A stretch of 64,000 bases of DNA from Smaragdicoccus niigatensis DSM 44881 = NBRC 103563 (GTDB taxonomy: Bacteria > Actinomycetota > Actinomycetes > Mycobacteriales > Mycobacteriaceae), in NCBI RefSeq assembly GCF_000380645.1, contig NZ_AQXZ01000014.1, positions 248,001-312,000 of the forward strand, written 5' to 3'. Below the pieces are notes generated by a model that worked only from the letters and a program-made list of their open reading frames with translations, had not been told where the DNA came from and did not search any database. The translations under genes were made by a program, and so were the position numbers. Of the stretch, positions 35,409-43,948 are shown piece after piece (within the stretch, counting starts at the first letter, position 1; each line of letters opens with the position of its first letter).

Positions 35409-37642
35409 GGATGACTTTGCCGCCCGCCGAGGGCTTGGTTCAGACCGGCATCATCAAACAGGCCGAAGTGGTGGCGCTCCTGATGCGCAACTCGGCATTT
35501 GCGCTGGTCGCCGTGGTGTATTTGCTGCAGACGACGCGCTCGGTCGCCGGAGTCGTGCTGTTTGGGCTGCTGTTCGTCTGGTCGGTCTGGCGGTTGCGCA
35601 GTCGGGACCTGTCGCGGTCGTTGCTGGTCGCCGACGTCGCGTTCGTGGTCGCCGCCGCGCTGCTCGAGTCGGAGATCGTGCCGGTGACAGTCGCCGACCT
35701 GTCAATGGCGTCGACGCGGATGATCGCGTACCCGGTGGTGGTATCCGTCGCGATCGCACAGCCGAAGCGATGGTCGTTCACGATCGCGGCGGTGATCTCG
35801 GCGGCCAGTGGAATCGGGGATTACGTGCTCTTCGGGGCCCCGAGCATTTCGACCATTGCGATCTTCGCGCTCAACTGGTGGGCGGCGACGTGGGTGCGGC
35901 GGATGGTGCTGCGGGCCGGTGCGGAAAGCGATGCGGCGGATGCCCTGGCGCGTCGGGCCCAACTCCGGGAACAGGTCGCGGCGGCGCGGATCAGATTCGA
36001 ACGTGAGCAGTTTGCGACGCTGCACGACACCGCGGCCTCGACACTTCTCATGGTCGCGGACACCGATGTACTGGATCCGCATCGATTGGCGAACCAGGCT
36101 GCGCGGGACATCGCCATCTTGACCGAGGCAACGAGCCGGGTCAGATCGGATTCGACGGTCGACCTCGTGGCATGCGTCGAGGGAGTGTGCGCCGAGTTCT
36201 CGACTCCCGTCGAGGTCTGGTCAGACGGGCCGGTCGTGGTGTCGCAGCTGATCGCGGCAGCGGTCGCGGCGGCGGTGCGGGAGGCGCTCAACAACGTCGA
36301 CCGGCATGCTTGTGCCACGTCGGTTCGGGTGACAGTGGCTCCGGAGGCGGTGACGGTGACCGACGACGGCGTCGGATTCGACCCCGCGCGGGCGAGTGCC
36401 GGCTTCGGTTTGCGTGCGTCGATTGACGCCCGGATGCGTCGAGCCGGTGGTTCGTCGGCAGTCGTCAGTTCCCCGGGTGCGGGCACGACGGTCTCGCTGC
36501 AGTGGCAGCAGGCGCCGGTCGATGACGATCCCGAGCAGTCGATCGACGTGAGCCGGGTGCTGCGCAGTTATCAGTACGGACTCGCCGCCGCCCAGATTCT
36601 GGTCCTGACCGAGATGGTGTTTCTCGCGTACGGCGGTTTGAGCGCGATCGGGCTGGGCTTACCGGCCGCGGTGATCGCCATGCTCGCCATCACCGGACCG
36701 ATTGTCGTGATTGCCGTGCGCGCCGATCTCACGCCGGCGCGGTGGGTGTGGGTCATCGCGTTGTCACTGCTCGACCACTGGTACCTCGCGGTACTGCCGA
36801 CCCGTGAGATGTTGACGATGCAGAACTGGGTCTCGACCTCGGTGGGTTGGGCCACGGTCGCCGTGTTCGCGGGGTGGGTCAGAAGTCGACAGCGCGTCCT
36901 GGCGGCCGCGACGATGGTGGTCACGATGTGGGTCATCGACAGCGCGATCATGGTGTGGAGGGTCCCGACCAGCGCGGTCGTCGAGTACGCGGGGTATGGC
37001 CTTGCATCAATCGCATCGATGCAGGTCGGTGCGCTGTTCTTCGGTTGGCTTCTCGCCGAGGCGGTGCGCCGGGCGGAGCTCCTGGGCCACGCACAGCTCA
37101 CGGCGGCGACCCATCTGGCCGTGGAAAAGGCAGTGCAGGAGGACTACCGCAAGCGATTCGAAAGGCTGACGACCGAGGTCGTCGAGCTCCTGCGTGGGCT
37201 GGCGGATCGGTCGCTCAGTGCCGGACAGCCCGCAGTGCAAGAGCGAGCGCAGACCGAGTACGCCCGCCTCCGGAGGCTTTTCGCGCAAGCAGACTCCTTC
37301 GAGCATCCCCTCATGCAACGGCTCCGCCCGGTTTTCGACGCAGCGGCTGAGCGCGGGGTCGAGGTGACGTTCGACGTGCAGTCACGGCCGCCGGATCTCG
37401 CCGAGCGGGACATCGAGCCACTCGCCGCCGCGATCGATCAGCTGGTTCAGGGGTCGAGCGATCGGGTCCGCTTGGTCGTCTCATCGTCCGATGAGCGGGT
37501 GACCGTGAGTGTGGTCAGCGACTGCATCGATCGCTGCCGCGCGCAGGCGAGCGATGTGCTGGCGGGTACGGAGTTCCAGCTGACGGTCGCCGACCGCGTG
37601 ACGTGGCTTCGCGTACACCTCCCGGTGGTCGTTGCCGCGTGA
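35405..37642 (+). CDS. Tandem kinase-array member 3: duplicated membrane histidine kinase
   Basis: 745 aa, same architecture. Half one: MRNSAFALVAVVYLLQ and further helices, His motif REQFATLHDTAASTLLMVAD, REALNNVDRHAC, VTDDGVGFDP, GFGLRASIDARMRRAGG. Half two: six helices, FERLTTEVVELLRGLADRS without the His, YARLRRLFAQADSFEHPLMQ, and degenerate RVRLVVSSSDERVTVSVVSD. GTG at 35405 overlaps the previous stop (GTGA) and is followed by an in-frame ATG at 35411. The 24 bases at 37595-37618 near its end are identical to 35361-35384 in member 2. Confidence 0.88.
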   Translation: MRMTLPPAEGLVQTGIIKQAEVVALLMRNSAFALVAVVYLLQTTRSVAGVVLFGLLFVWSVWRLRSRDLSRSLLVADVAFVVAAALLESEIVPVTVADLSMASTRMIAYPVVVSVAIAQPKRWSFTIAAVISAASGIGDYVLFGAPSISTIAIFALNWWAATWVRRMVLRAGAESDAADALARRAQLREQVAAARIRFEREQFATLHDTAASTLLMVADTDVLDPHRLANQAARDIAILTEATSRVRSDSTVDLVACVEGVCAEFSTPVEVWSDGPVVVSQLIAAAVAAAVREALNNVDRHACATSVRVTVAPEAVTVTDDGVGFDPARASAGFGLRASIDARMRRAGGSSAVVSSPGAGTTVSLQWQQAPVDDDPEQSIDVSRVLRSYQYGLAAAQILVLTEMVFLAYGGLSAIGLGLPAAVIAMLAITGPIVVIAVRADLTPARWVWVIALSLLDHWYLAVLPTREMLTMQNWVSTSVGWATVAVFAGWVRSRQRVLAAATMVVTMWVIDSAIMVWRVPTSAVVEYAGYGLASIASMQVGALFFGWLLAEAVRRAELLGHAQLTAATHLAVEKAVQEDYRKRFERLTTEVVELLRGLADRSLSAGQPAVQERAQTEYARLRRLFAQADSFEHPLMQRLRPVFDAAAERGVEVTFDVQSRPPDLAERDIEPLAAAIDQLVQGSSDRVRLVVSSSDERVTVSVVSDCIDRCRAQASDVLAGTEFQLTVADRVTWLRVHLPVVVAA

Positions 37643-39870
37643 GTGCGATGGTCCGGCCCGTTCCGGGCCTTGTTCAAGCTGGCATTCGGCAGCAGTCCGA
37701 CATCGTCGCGCTGGTCATGCGGAACGCCGCATTCCTGCTCGTGTCGCTGGTTTACCTGTCGCAGTCCGGGCGCACGGTGACCGGTGTTGTCCTTTTCGGG
37801 CTGACAGTGGTCTGGTCAGTCTGGCGGCTCCGCCGCCGTGACCTGTCGGCGCGCTATCTCGTGTGCGATGTCGCGATCGTGGTCGTCGCGGCCCTGCTCG
37901 AGTTCGCGATCGTGCCCGCGACCGTCGCGGACATCACCCAGTCGGTGACCCGGGTGCTCGCGTACCCAGTCGTCGTCTCGGTGGCGATATCGCGTCAGAA
38001 GCGGTGGTCATTCGCGGTGATGGCGGCCGTGACGGTGTCTAGCGCCGTCGGCGATCAGCTCCTCTTCGGGGCACCGAGTTCAACCGTCATGATCTTCGCG
38101 CTCAATTGGTGGGCGGCTACGTGGATTCGTCGGATGGTGCTCAAGGCGGCCGCGGCGAGCGATACCGCGGATGCCGAGGCGCGCCGGGCCCAGTTGCGGG
38201 AGCGCGTTGCGGTGGCCCGAATCCGGTACGAGCGAGAACAGTTCGCGACCCTGCACGATACGGCCGCGTCGACGCTCCTCATGGTCGCCAATGCGGGCCG
38301 GCTCGATCCCGAGCGACTGGCGACTCAGGCGGCGCGCGATGTCGCCGTGCTGACTGATTCGTCGAACATTGTCGGCTCGGATCTCGAGGTCGACCTCGTG
38401 GCCGGATTGGAGCGGGTCGGCGCCGAGTGCCGGACGTTGGTCACGGTGCGCAGTTCGGGACCGGTCGTGGTCAGCCCGTTGATCGCCGGTTCGGTGATGG
38501 CTGCCGTTCGGGAAGCGCTCAACAATGTCGACCGGCATGCGTTCGCGACCTCGGTGCAGGTGGACGTCACCCCGGACCTCGTCACGGTGACCGACGACGG
38601 GATCGGATTCGATCCCACCGAACCCCGGCTCGGATTCGGATTGCGATTTTCGATCGAGGAACGCATGCGACGAGCGAACGGATCAGCTGAGATTTCGAGT
38701 TCGCCGGGTGCGGGTACCACGGTGTCGCTGGGCTGGGTTGCGCCGTCGGTCGAGGTCGAGGCCAGTTCACCGACCGATGTCGGCCGAGTGCTGCGGAGCT
38801 TTCAATACGGGCTCGCGTTCGCGCAGGTTCTCCTGCTCATACAACTGGTGCTCATCGTGTTCGGGGTCGACGGGATCAAGTGGGGGCTGTCGACCGTCAC
38901 CGCTGCGATGCTGTTCGGTACGTGGGTCGTGGTGACATTGCTCGTGCGCGAGCGGTTCATGTTCCTACGCTGGCTGTGGGTCGTGCTGCTGGCCGTTCTC
39001 GACCACTGGTACCTCGTCACGCTGCCGACCTCGGACTTCCTCAGCCCGCAGAACTGGGTGACGAACGCCGTGGGATGGGCCGTGGTGGCGGTGCTGTGCG
39101 GATGGGTCGGATCGTGGCGTCGAGTCTGGATCGGGACAGCAATCCTCGGCGCGATGTGGGTCATCGACACGGTGATCATGGTGTGGCGGGATCCGAGCGG
39201 GCCGGTCATCGAGTGGGCGGGCTACAACCTCGCGGCGATCGCGAGCATGCAGTTCGCGGGCTTGTTCTGTGGCTGGCTGCTCGCCGAAGCCGTGCACCGG
39301 GCCGACGACCTCGGTCGCGGGCAGCACGCCGCGGAAACGCGTTTCGCGGTGGAACAAGCCCTGCAGCAGGACTACCGGAAGCGGTTCGAACGACTGACGA
39401 CCGAGGTCATCGTTCTGCTCCGCGGGTTGGCCGATCGTTCGCTTCAGGCCGGAGACGTGCGGGTCCAAGAGCGGGCGCAGGCCGAGTACTCGCGTCTGCG
39501 CAGGCTCTTCGCGCAGGCAGACTCGTTCGAGCATCCCCTCATGCAGCGTCTGCGGCCGGTGTTCGATGCGGCCGCTGACCGAGGTGTTGACGTGACGTTC
39601 GACGTCCAGTCGCGGCCACCGGATCTCGCCGACCAGGACATCGAACCGATCGCCGCGGCGATCGATCACCTGGTGGAGGGCTCGAACAATCGGGTTCGGC
39701 TGGTGGTGTCGTCGTCCCAGGAGACGGTGACCGTGAGCGTGGTGAGCGACAGCACCGACAACGTCCGAGCTCTGGTGCGGGATGCCTTGGCGGACGGCGA
39801 GTTTCAGCTGACGGTAGCCGACACGGTCACCTGGCTACGGGTTCATCTGCCGGTACCCATCGCCGCGTAG
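37639..39870 (+). CDS. Tandem kinase-array member 4: duplicated membrane histidine kinase
   Basis: 743 aa, same architecture. Half one: MRNAAFLLVSLVYLSQ, His motif REQFATLHDTAASTLLMVAN, REALNNVDRHAF, VTDDGIGFDP, GFGLRFSIEERMRRANG. Half two: helices, FERLTTEVIVLLRGLADRS, YSRLRRLFAQADSFEHPLMQ, RVRLVVSSSQETVTVSVVSD, ending VTWLRVHLPVPIAA. GTG at 37639 forms a GTGA overlap with member 3's stop. Closest to member 3. Its last 28 bases overlap the convergent FAD/Fe-S dehydrogenase gene, which closes the array. Confidence 0.88.
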   Translation: MSAMVRPVPGLVQAGIRQQSDIVALVMRNAAFLLVSLVYLSQSGRTVTGVVLFGLTVVWSVWRLRRRDLSARYLVCDVAIVVVAALLEFAIVPATVADITQSVTRVLAYPVVVSVAISRQKRWSFAVMAAVTVSSAVGDQLLFGAPSSTVMIFALNWWAATWIRRMVLKAAAASDTADAEARRAQLRERVAVARIRYEREQFATLHDTAASTLLMVANAGRLDPERLATQAARDVAVLTDSSNIVGSDLEVDLVAGLERVGAECRTLVTVRSSGPVVVSPLIAGSVMAAVREALNNVDRHAFATSVQVDVTPDLVTVTDDGIGFDPTEPRLGFGLRFSIEERMRRANGSAEISSSPGAGTTVSLGWVAPSVEVEASSPTDVGRVLRSFQYGLAFAQVLLLIQLVLIVFGVDGIKWGLSTVTAAMLFGTWVVVTLLVRERFMFLRWLWVVLLAVLDHWYLVTLPTSDFLSPQNWVTNAVGWAVVAVLCGWVGSWRRVWIGTAILGAMWVIDTVIMVWRDPSGPVIEWAGYNLAAIASMQFAGLFCGWLLAEAVHRADDLGRGQHAAETRFAVEQALQQDYRKRFERLTTEVIVLLRGLADRSLQAGDVRVQERAQAEYSRLRRLFAQADSFEHPLMQRLRPVFDAAADRGVDVTFDVQSRPPDLADQDIEPIAAAIDHLVEGSNNRVRLVVSSSQETVTVSVVSDSTDNVRALVRDALADGEFQLTVADTVTWLRVHLPVPIAA

Positions 39871-42533
39871 AGCACTTCGGCGAGGGTGAGCGCGGGTGCA
39901 TTGAGCTGTGCGGCTTGCGTGCGGCACGAAAAGCCGTCAGCGAGCAGGGTTTCGCCCGTCGCGAGGGCCGGTCCGATTCCGTTGGCGGCGATCGCCATCG
40001 ACACGTCGAAGTGCCCGGTTTCCATGCCGAAGTTGCCCGCCAGGCCACAACACCCGCTGATTTCGGTCACGGTGGCGCCGGCCCTTCGGAGCAAGGACCG
40101 ATCGTGGGCGAATCCGAAGACTGCGTGCTGGTGACAGTGCGGTTGGGCGACGAATCGCTTCCCCTGCAGGTCGGGGATCTGCCATTCCGGCTGCTCGAGG
40201 AGGAACTGTGCGAGCGTGCGGGTCGCGGCGGCAATCTGCCGGGCTCTTGCGTCGTCTACCAATTCCGGTAGATCGCTCTTGAGAGCCGCCAGGCACGACG
40301 GTTCGACGCCGACGATGAGTCCACCCCGGCTCACGTGCGGCCACAGGGCGTCGACGGTTCGCTCGAGACGCCGCTTGGCGGTCGTCAGTTGGCCGGTTGT
40401 GACCCACGTGAGCGCGCAGCAAGCGGATTCGGGACTCACTCCGACCGAGTGGCCGGTCGATGCGATAACGTGCCGCGCGGCCTCGAGCACCTGCGGCGCA
40501 AACGCCCGCGTGAAGGAGTCGGCGAACAGCATGACCTCGCCCGTTCCGGACCGGGTGAATCGTTTGTTCGCGAGCTTCGGGAGAGTGCGCCGGGGATCGA
40601 TGCCGGCCAGTCGCTTCGCGGTTCGAGTTCGCGTCAGGGCGTTCGTGAAGCGCGGAATCCTTGTCGCCATGGTCAGCCACGCCGGCAGACGTCCCAGGGA
40701 GTAGTGGCTCAGGGGCCGCAGTCTTCGCTGGTAGCGACGGTGTAGGACCTCGGACTTGTAGGTCGCCATATCGATCCCGGCCGGGCAGTCCGTGGCACAT
40801 GCCTTGCACGAGAGACAGAGATCGAGCGATTCCTCAACCGCATCGGATGACCAGGAGAGGTTGCCGTCGATGACTTCCTGCAGTACCCGTGCGCGGCCCC
40901 GGGTGCTGTCCTTCTCATCGCGGGTCGCGCGGAAACTCGGGCACATGAAGCCGGGTGCGTCGGCGCGACACTTCCCGACTCCGACGCACCGGTGCACGGC
41001 CATCGACAGGTCGCCGCGGTCGTTCGAGAGGGCGAAGGCGGATTTTCCGGCTGGCCTGCGTGGCCGCCGAAGGTCGGTGTCGAGCGGCTGGGGATCGACC
41101 ATGACGCCCGGATTCAGCAGTCCGATCGGGTCGAAAAGGTGCTTGAACTCGGCGAACGCGCGCAGCACTTCCGGCGAGTAGAGGATCGACAGCAGTTCGC
41201 CGCGGGCTCGTCCGTCGCCGTGTTCGCCGGACAGCGAGCCGTTGTGTTTGGCGACGAGTCGGGCCGCATCGAGCATGAACGCACGGAAGTGCTTGGGTGC
41301 CTTGGCCATCGGCAGAGTCAGGCGAGTGTGGATGCAGCCGTCGGCGAAGTGGCCGTAGGTCAGACCAGAAGCGTTGTACGAGCGCTTCAGGTCGTCGAAT
41401 TCGCGCAGGTAGGCGGCCAGATTCTGTTGCGGTACCGCCGCGTCTTCCCAACCCGGCCACGCAGGTTCACCGTTGATCCGCCCGGCCAGGCCGGCGCCGT
41501 CCGCGCGGATCGCCCACAGCACGACGGCCTCGGCGTGGTCGGCAACGATGCGTGCGGTCCGCCCGGCGGCGACCTGTTGGGCCACCGCCATCGCCTCGGC
41601 AAACGTGTCGCCGGCGAGCTCCACGAACAGCCAGCCGTTGCCTTTCGGCAGCTCAGGTGGGGTGCGGCCGTGCTGCCGCACGATGTCGATGAGTCCGGAG
41701 TCGAAGCCCTCGACCGCGGTCGGTCCGAGGTGGGCGAAGTTTGCGACGTCCACGGCTGCTTCGGCCATGTCGGCGTACCCGAGGATGACGAGGACGGTCG
41801 CCTTCGGGATCTCGACGAGCCGCACCGTCGCCTGTGTGACGACGCCGAGCGTGCCCTCCGATCCGACGAACGCCTTGGCGACATCGGCCCCGCGCTCGGG
41901 GAGCAGGTGCTCGAGGCCGTAGCCCGATCCCTGCCGTTCGAATTGGCCGAGTTCGGTGCGGATCACCGCCAGGTGCGCGAGCGTGAAGTCTTCGAATCCA
42001 GCGGTGCCCGGACCGAGGATCAGCGGTGAGGCATCGCTTCGCAGGACCTCGAGTTCGACCACGTTGTCGCTGGTCCGGCCCCAGGCGACCGCTCGCGGAC
42101 CACACGCGTTGTTGCCGATCATCCCGCCGAGCGTGCAACGACTCTGCGTCGAGGGGTCCGGCCCGAAACGCAGGCCGTGCGGTGCAGCGGCGGCTTGGAG
42201 CGACGCCAGGACGATGCCGGGTTCGACGATCGCCGTGCGTTTGTCGGGGTCGATGTCGACGAGCCGATTGAAGTGCCGGCTGAGGTCGACGACGAAGCCC
42301 GGCCCCACGGCATTGCCGGCGACCGACGTGCCGCCACCGCGTGCCGTGATCGGAATTCCGTTGGCGGACGCGAACTCCAAGGTCGACGCGACGTCTTCGC
42401 TCGACCGGGGGAACACGACCGCCTGCGGCAGCACGCGGTAGTTGGAGGCGTCCGAGGAGTACTCGGCGCGACGTCGCGGCGAAGCATCTACCTCGCCGGC
42501 GATCCGGCGGCTCAACTCCTGGGCCGCGTCCAT
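39843..42533 (-). CDS. FAD- and Fe-S-containing 2-hydroxyacid dehydrogenase (D-lactate/D-2-hydroxyglutarate type)
   Basis: 896 aa fusion. FAD_binding_4 domain (about 30-170) with ARGGGTSVAGNAVGPG and GGMIGNNACGPRAVAWGRTS; FAD-oxidase C domain (about 220-490) with FVGSEGTLGVVTQA, HFADGCIHTRL and SGEHGDGRARGELL; two Fe-S motifs (about 545-645) of which LCLSCKACATDCP is clear; a C-terminal CCG domain with EISGCCGLAGNFG. Oxidises a D-2-hydroxyacid and passes electrons to the respiratory chain. ATG at 42533, where MDAAQELSRRI starts. An L-2-hydroxyglutarate oxidase gene lies 9.5 kb away, so D-2-hydroxyglutarate is a reasonable guess; D-lactate is equally likely. Confidence 0.88.
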   Translation of the reverse strand: MDAAQELSRRIAGEVDASPRRRAEYSSDASNYRVLPQAVVFPRSSEDVASTLEFASANGIPITARGGGTSVAGNAVGPGFVVDLSRHFNRLVDIDPDKRTAIVEPGIVLASLQAAAAPHGLRFGPDPSTQSRCTLGGMIGNNACGPRAVAWGRTSDNVVELEVLRSDASPLILGPGTAGFEDFTLAHLAVIRTELGQFERQGSGYGLEHLLPERGADVAKAFVGSEGTLGVVTQATVRLVEIPKATVLVILGYADMAEAAVDVANFAHLGPTAVEGFDSGLIDIVRQHGRTPPELPKGNGWLFVELAGDTFAEAMAVAQQVAAGRTARIVADHAEAVVLWAIRADGAGLAGRINGEPAWPGWEDAAVPQQNLAAYLREFDDLKRSYNASGLTYGHFADGCIHTRLTLPMAKAPKHFRAFMLDAARLVAKHNGSLSGEHGDGRARGELLSILYSPEVLRAFAEFKHLFDPIGLLNPGVMVDPQPLDTDLRRPRRPAGKSAFALSNDRGDLSMAVHRCVGVGKCRADAPGFMCPSFRATRDEKDSTRGRARVLQEVIDGNLSWSSDAVEESLDLCLSCKACATDCPAGIDMATYKSEVLHRRYQRRLRPLSHYSLGRLPAWLTMATRIPRFTNALTRTRTAKRLAGIDPRRTLPKLANKRFTRSGTGEVMLFADSFTRAFAPQVLEAARHVIASTGHSVGVSPESACCALTWVTTGQLTTAKRRLERTVDALWPHVSRGGLIVGVEPSCLAALKSDLPELVDDARARQIAAATRTLAQFLLEQPEWQIPDLQGKRFVAQPHCHQHAVFGFAHDRSLLRRAGATVTEISGCCGLAGNFGMETGHFDVSMAIAANGIGPALATGETLLADGFSCRTQAAQLNAPALTLAEVLYAAMGTGR

Positions 42534-42558
42534 GTCTCTCAGCGTATTTCTCCTTGAC

Positions 42559-43806
42559 CTAGATGACCGGTGGTGCGGTGGATTCGTAGGTGTGTCCGGT
42601 GGGTGTTCGGGTTTCGAAGGTGTGCCTTTCGCCGTTGATGGGTTTCTCGGAGAATCCGGGTGCCTCCTTGTGGTAGTTACAGGCTTCGCAACGGCAGGCT
42701 CCGTCTTCGGCGCTGGTCGCTCCGCCGTGGCGGGACCGGATGATGTGGTCGTGGTGCTTGATCGGTGCCCCGCAATAGGGTGTGCGGCAGCGGTCATCGC
42801 GCAGGTCGAGGAACTCGGCCAGCGGTCGGGGGAACAGGCGCCTGCGCGAGTCCATCGCCACGAGTTCCCCAGTGGCGGGTGCCAGGTACAGCCGCCGAAT
42901 CCAGGTTTTGAGCCTCGCCGCGACCGAGTCCCGGATCCACTGTCGCGCGATCGGCCCCGGGATGGTGCCGTACCCGGGGACGCGGGCTGGGTGATCGTCA
43001 CCGGCGAGCAGGGTCAGGTCGGTGATGACGAGCCCAACCGAGACCGGGATGTCGGTGGCGCGACTGATCCCGAGCACACGTTCGACCAGCAAATCGGCCT
43101 CGTACTGGGCGGGGGTCCTCGGCTCGCCGCTGGTGATCCACTTGGCTGCTTTGGCCAGCGTGGCTTTCACGGCAATGGCCTGCTTGAGCGGGAGCAAGGC
43201 GGTCAGGTAGGCCATGCCGTCGGCGGCGGTGCGGACCGTGACTCGTCGCTGGGTTTCGGCGAGCTTGTTCCGCCGCAGTCGCGCCTCGACATCGAGCAGG
43301 TCGGCGGCTTTGCGGGTTTCGGTTTCGAACCGGTTGTCGCTCCAGCCGGCGAATCGGGATGCCTCACTGCAGAGGGTGGTGTCGACCGCCTGGCGGTCGA
43401 TGGCGTCCAAATGGCTGATGCCGCGGCGGATGATTTGCGCGCGGTATTCACTCAGTACGCCGTCTTGCATGCGGGCAAGCGCGTTCGGCATTTCCGTCAT
43501 CGGGGCGCGAGCCAGCGTGAGATGCGCTTGGCCGGCCGTCGGAGACTCACGCCGGGCGAGAGCAACTTGCGCCGCCACCCCAACCCCGTGCTTGTCTTTC
43601 GGCAGCCCCATCGCGGCGTGCTCAGTCCGCACCGCGCGGTACAAGTCCGCGGTATCGATGGCCTGAGCCGCGCAGATCTGCGCCTTCAATTCCTCCATCT
43701 GCGCGACCCGATCGACCCGAGTCGCGTTATCCACATGCCGATCCAGCGCCACCACGTGGCGCTGAAACTCTGTGATCACATCGCTTCGCGCCATTCGAAC
43801 ATACAT
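42559..43806 (-). CDS. DUF222/HNH endonuclease-domain protein (13E12-like)
   Basis: 415 aa. A helical DUF222 region (about 30-290: RFAGWSDNRFETETRKAADL, VTVRTAADGMAYLTALLP) is followed by a C-terminal HNH domain (about 345-395): CRTPYCGAPIKHHDHI, then GGATSAEDGACRCEACNYHKE with paired Cys for zinc. Resembles the 13E12 repeat family that is multicopy in mycolata. Possible DNA endonuclease of mobile or phage-like origin; function unproven. Start at 43806 or the ATG at 43794 (MARSDV). Single copy in this window. Confidence 0.88.
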   Translation of the reverse strand: MYVRMARSDVITEFQRHVVALDRHVDNATRVDRVAQMEELKAQICAAQAIDTADLYRAVRTEHAAMGLPKDKHGVGVAAQVALARRESPTAGQAHLTLARAPMTEMPNALARMQDGVLSEYRAQIIRRGISHLDAIDRQAVDTTLCSEASRFAGWSDNRFETETRKAADLLDVEARLRRNKLAETQRRVTVRTAADGMAYLTALLPLKQAIAVKATLAKAAKWITSGEPRTPAQYEADLLVERVLGISRATDIPVSVGLVITDLTLLAGDDHPARVPGYGTIPGPIARQWIRDSVAARLKTWIRRLYLAPATGELVAMDSRRRLFPRPLAEFLDLRDDRCRTPYCGAPIKHHDHIIRSRHGGATSAEDGACRCEACNYHKEAPGFSEKPINGERHTFETRTPTGHTYESTAPPVI

Positions 43807-43882
43807 GCGACCTACGACAAGTGGCCAACCTATAACTGCAGGTCAGAGACTTAAGTGCAGTTTCTAATGTGGCTAGTCAGCA

Positions 43883-43915
43883 CCACTTTGTTTACGCCCA
43901 GCGCAAACAAAGTGG
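43883..43915. promoter_or_regulatory. 33-base palindrome upstream of ABC exporter
   Basis: CCACTTTGTTTACGC-CCA-GCGCAAACAAAGTGG: 15-base arms with a single mismatch and a three-base centre. It lies 34 bases before the ABC exporter GTG, in the divergent region with the DUF222-HNH gene. No T-run follows on either side, so it is more likely a repressor operator (TetR/MarR type) or a leader hairpin than a terminator. No regulator gene is adjacent. Confidence 0.55.
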
Positions 43916-43948
43916 GCCCTTGTCGGTACCCCGGCCTACCCTCATTTG

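Noticed and set aside
42559-43806. DUF222-HNH gene as a marker of a mobile element
   Set aside because: Single copy here with no integrase, inverted repeats or target duplication; such genes are scattered in mycolata genomes.
43883-43915. Palindrome before the ABC exporter as a terminator
   Set aside because: No T-run on either side, and both flanking genes point away from it, so there is no transcript for it to end.
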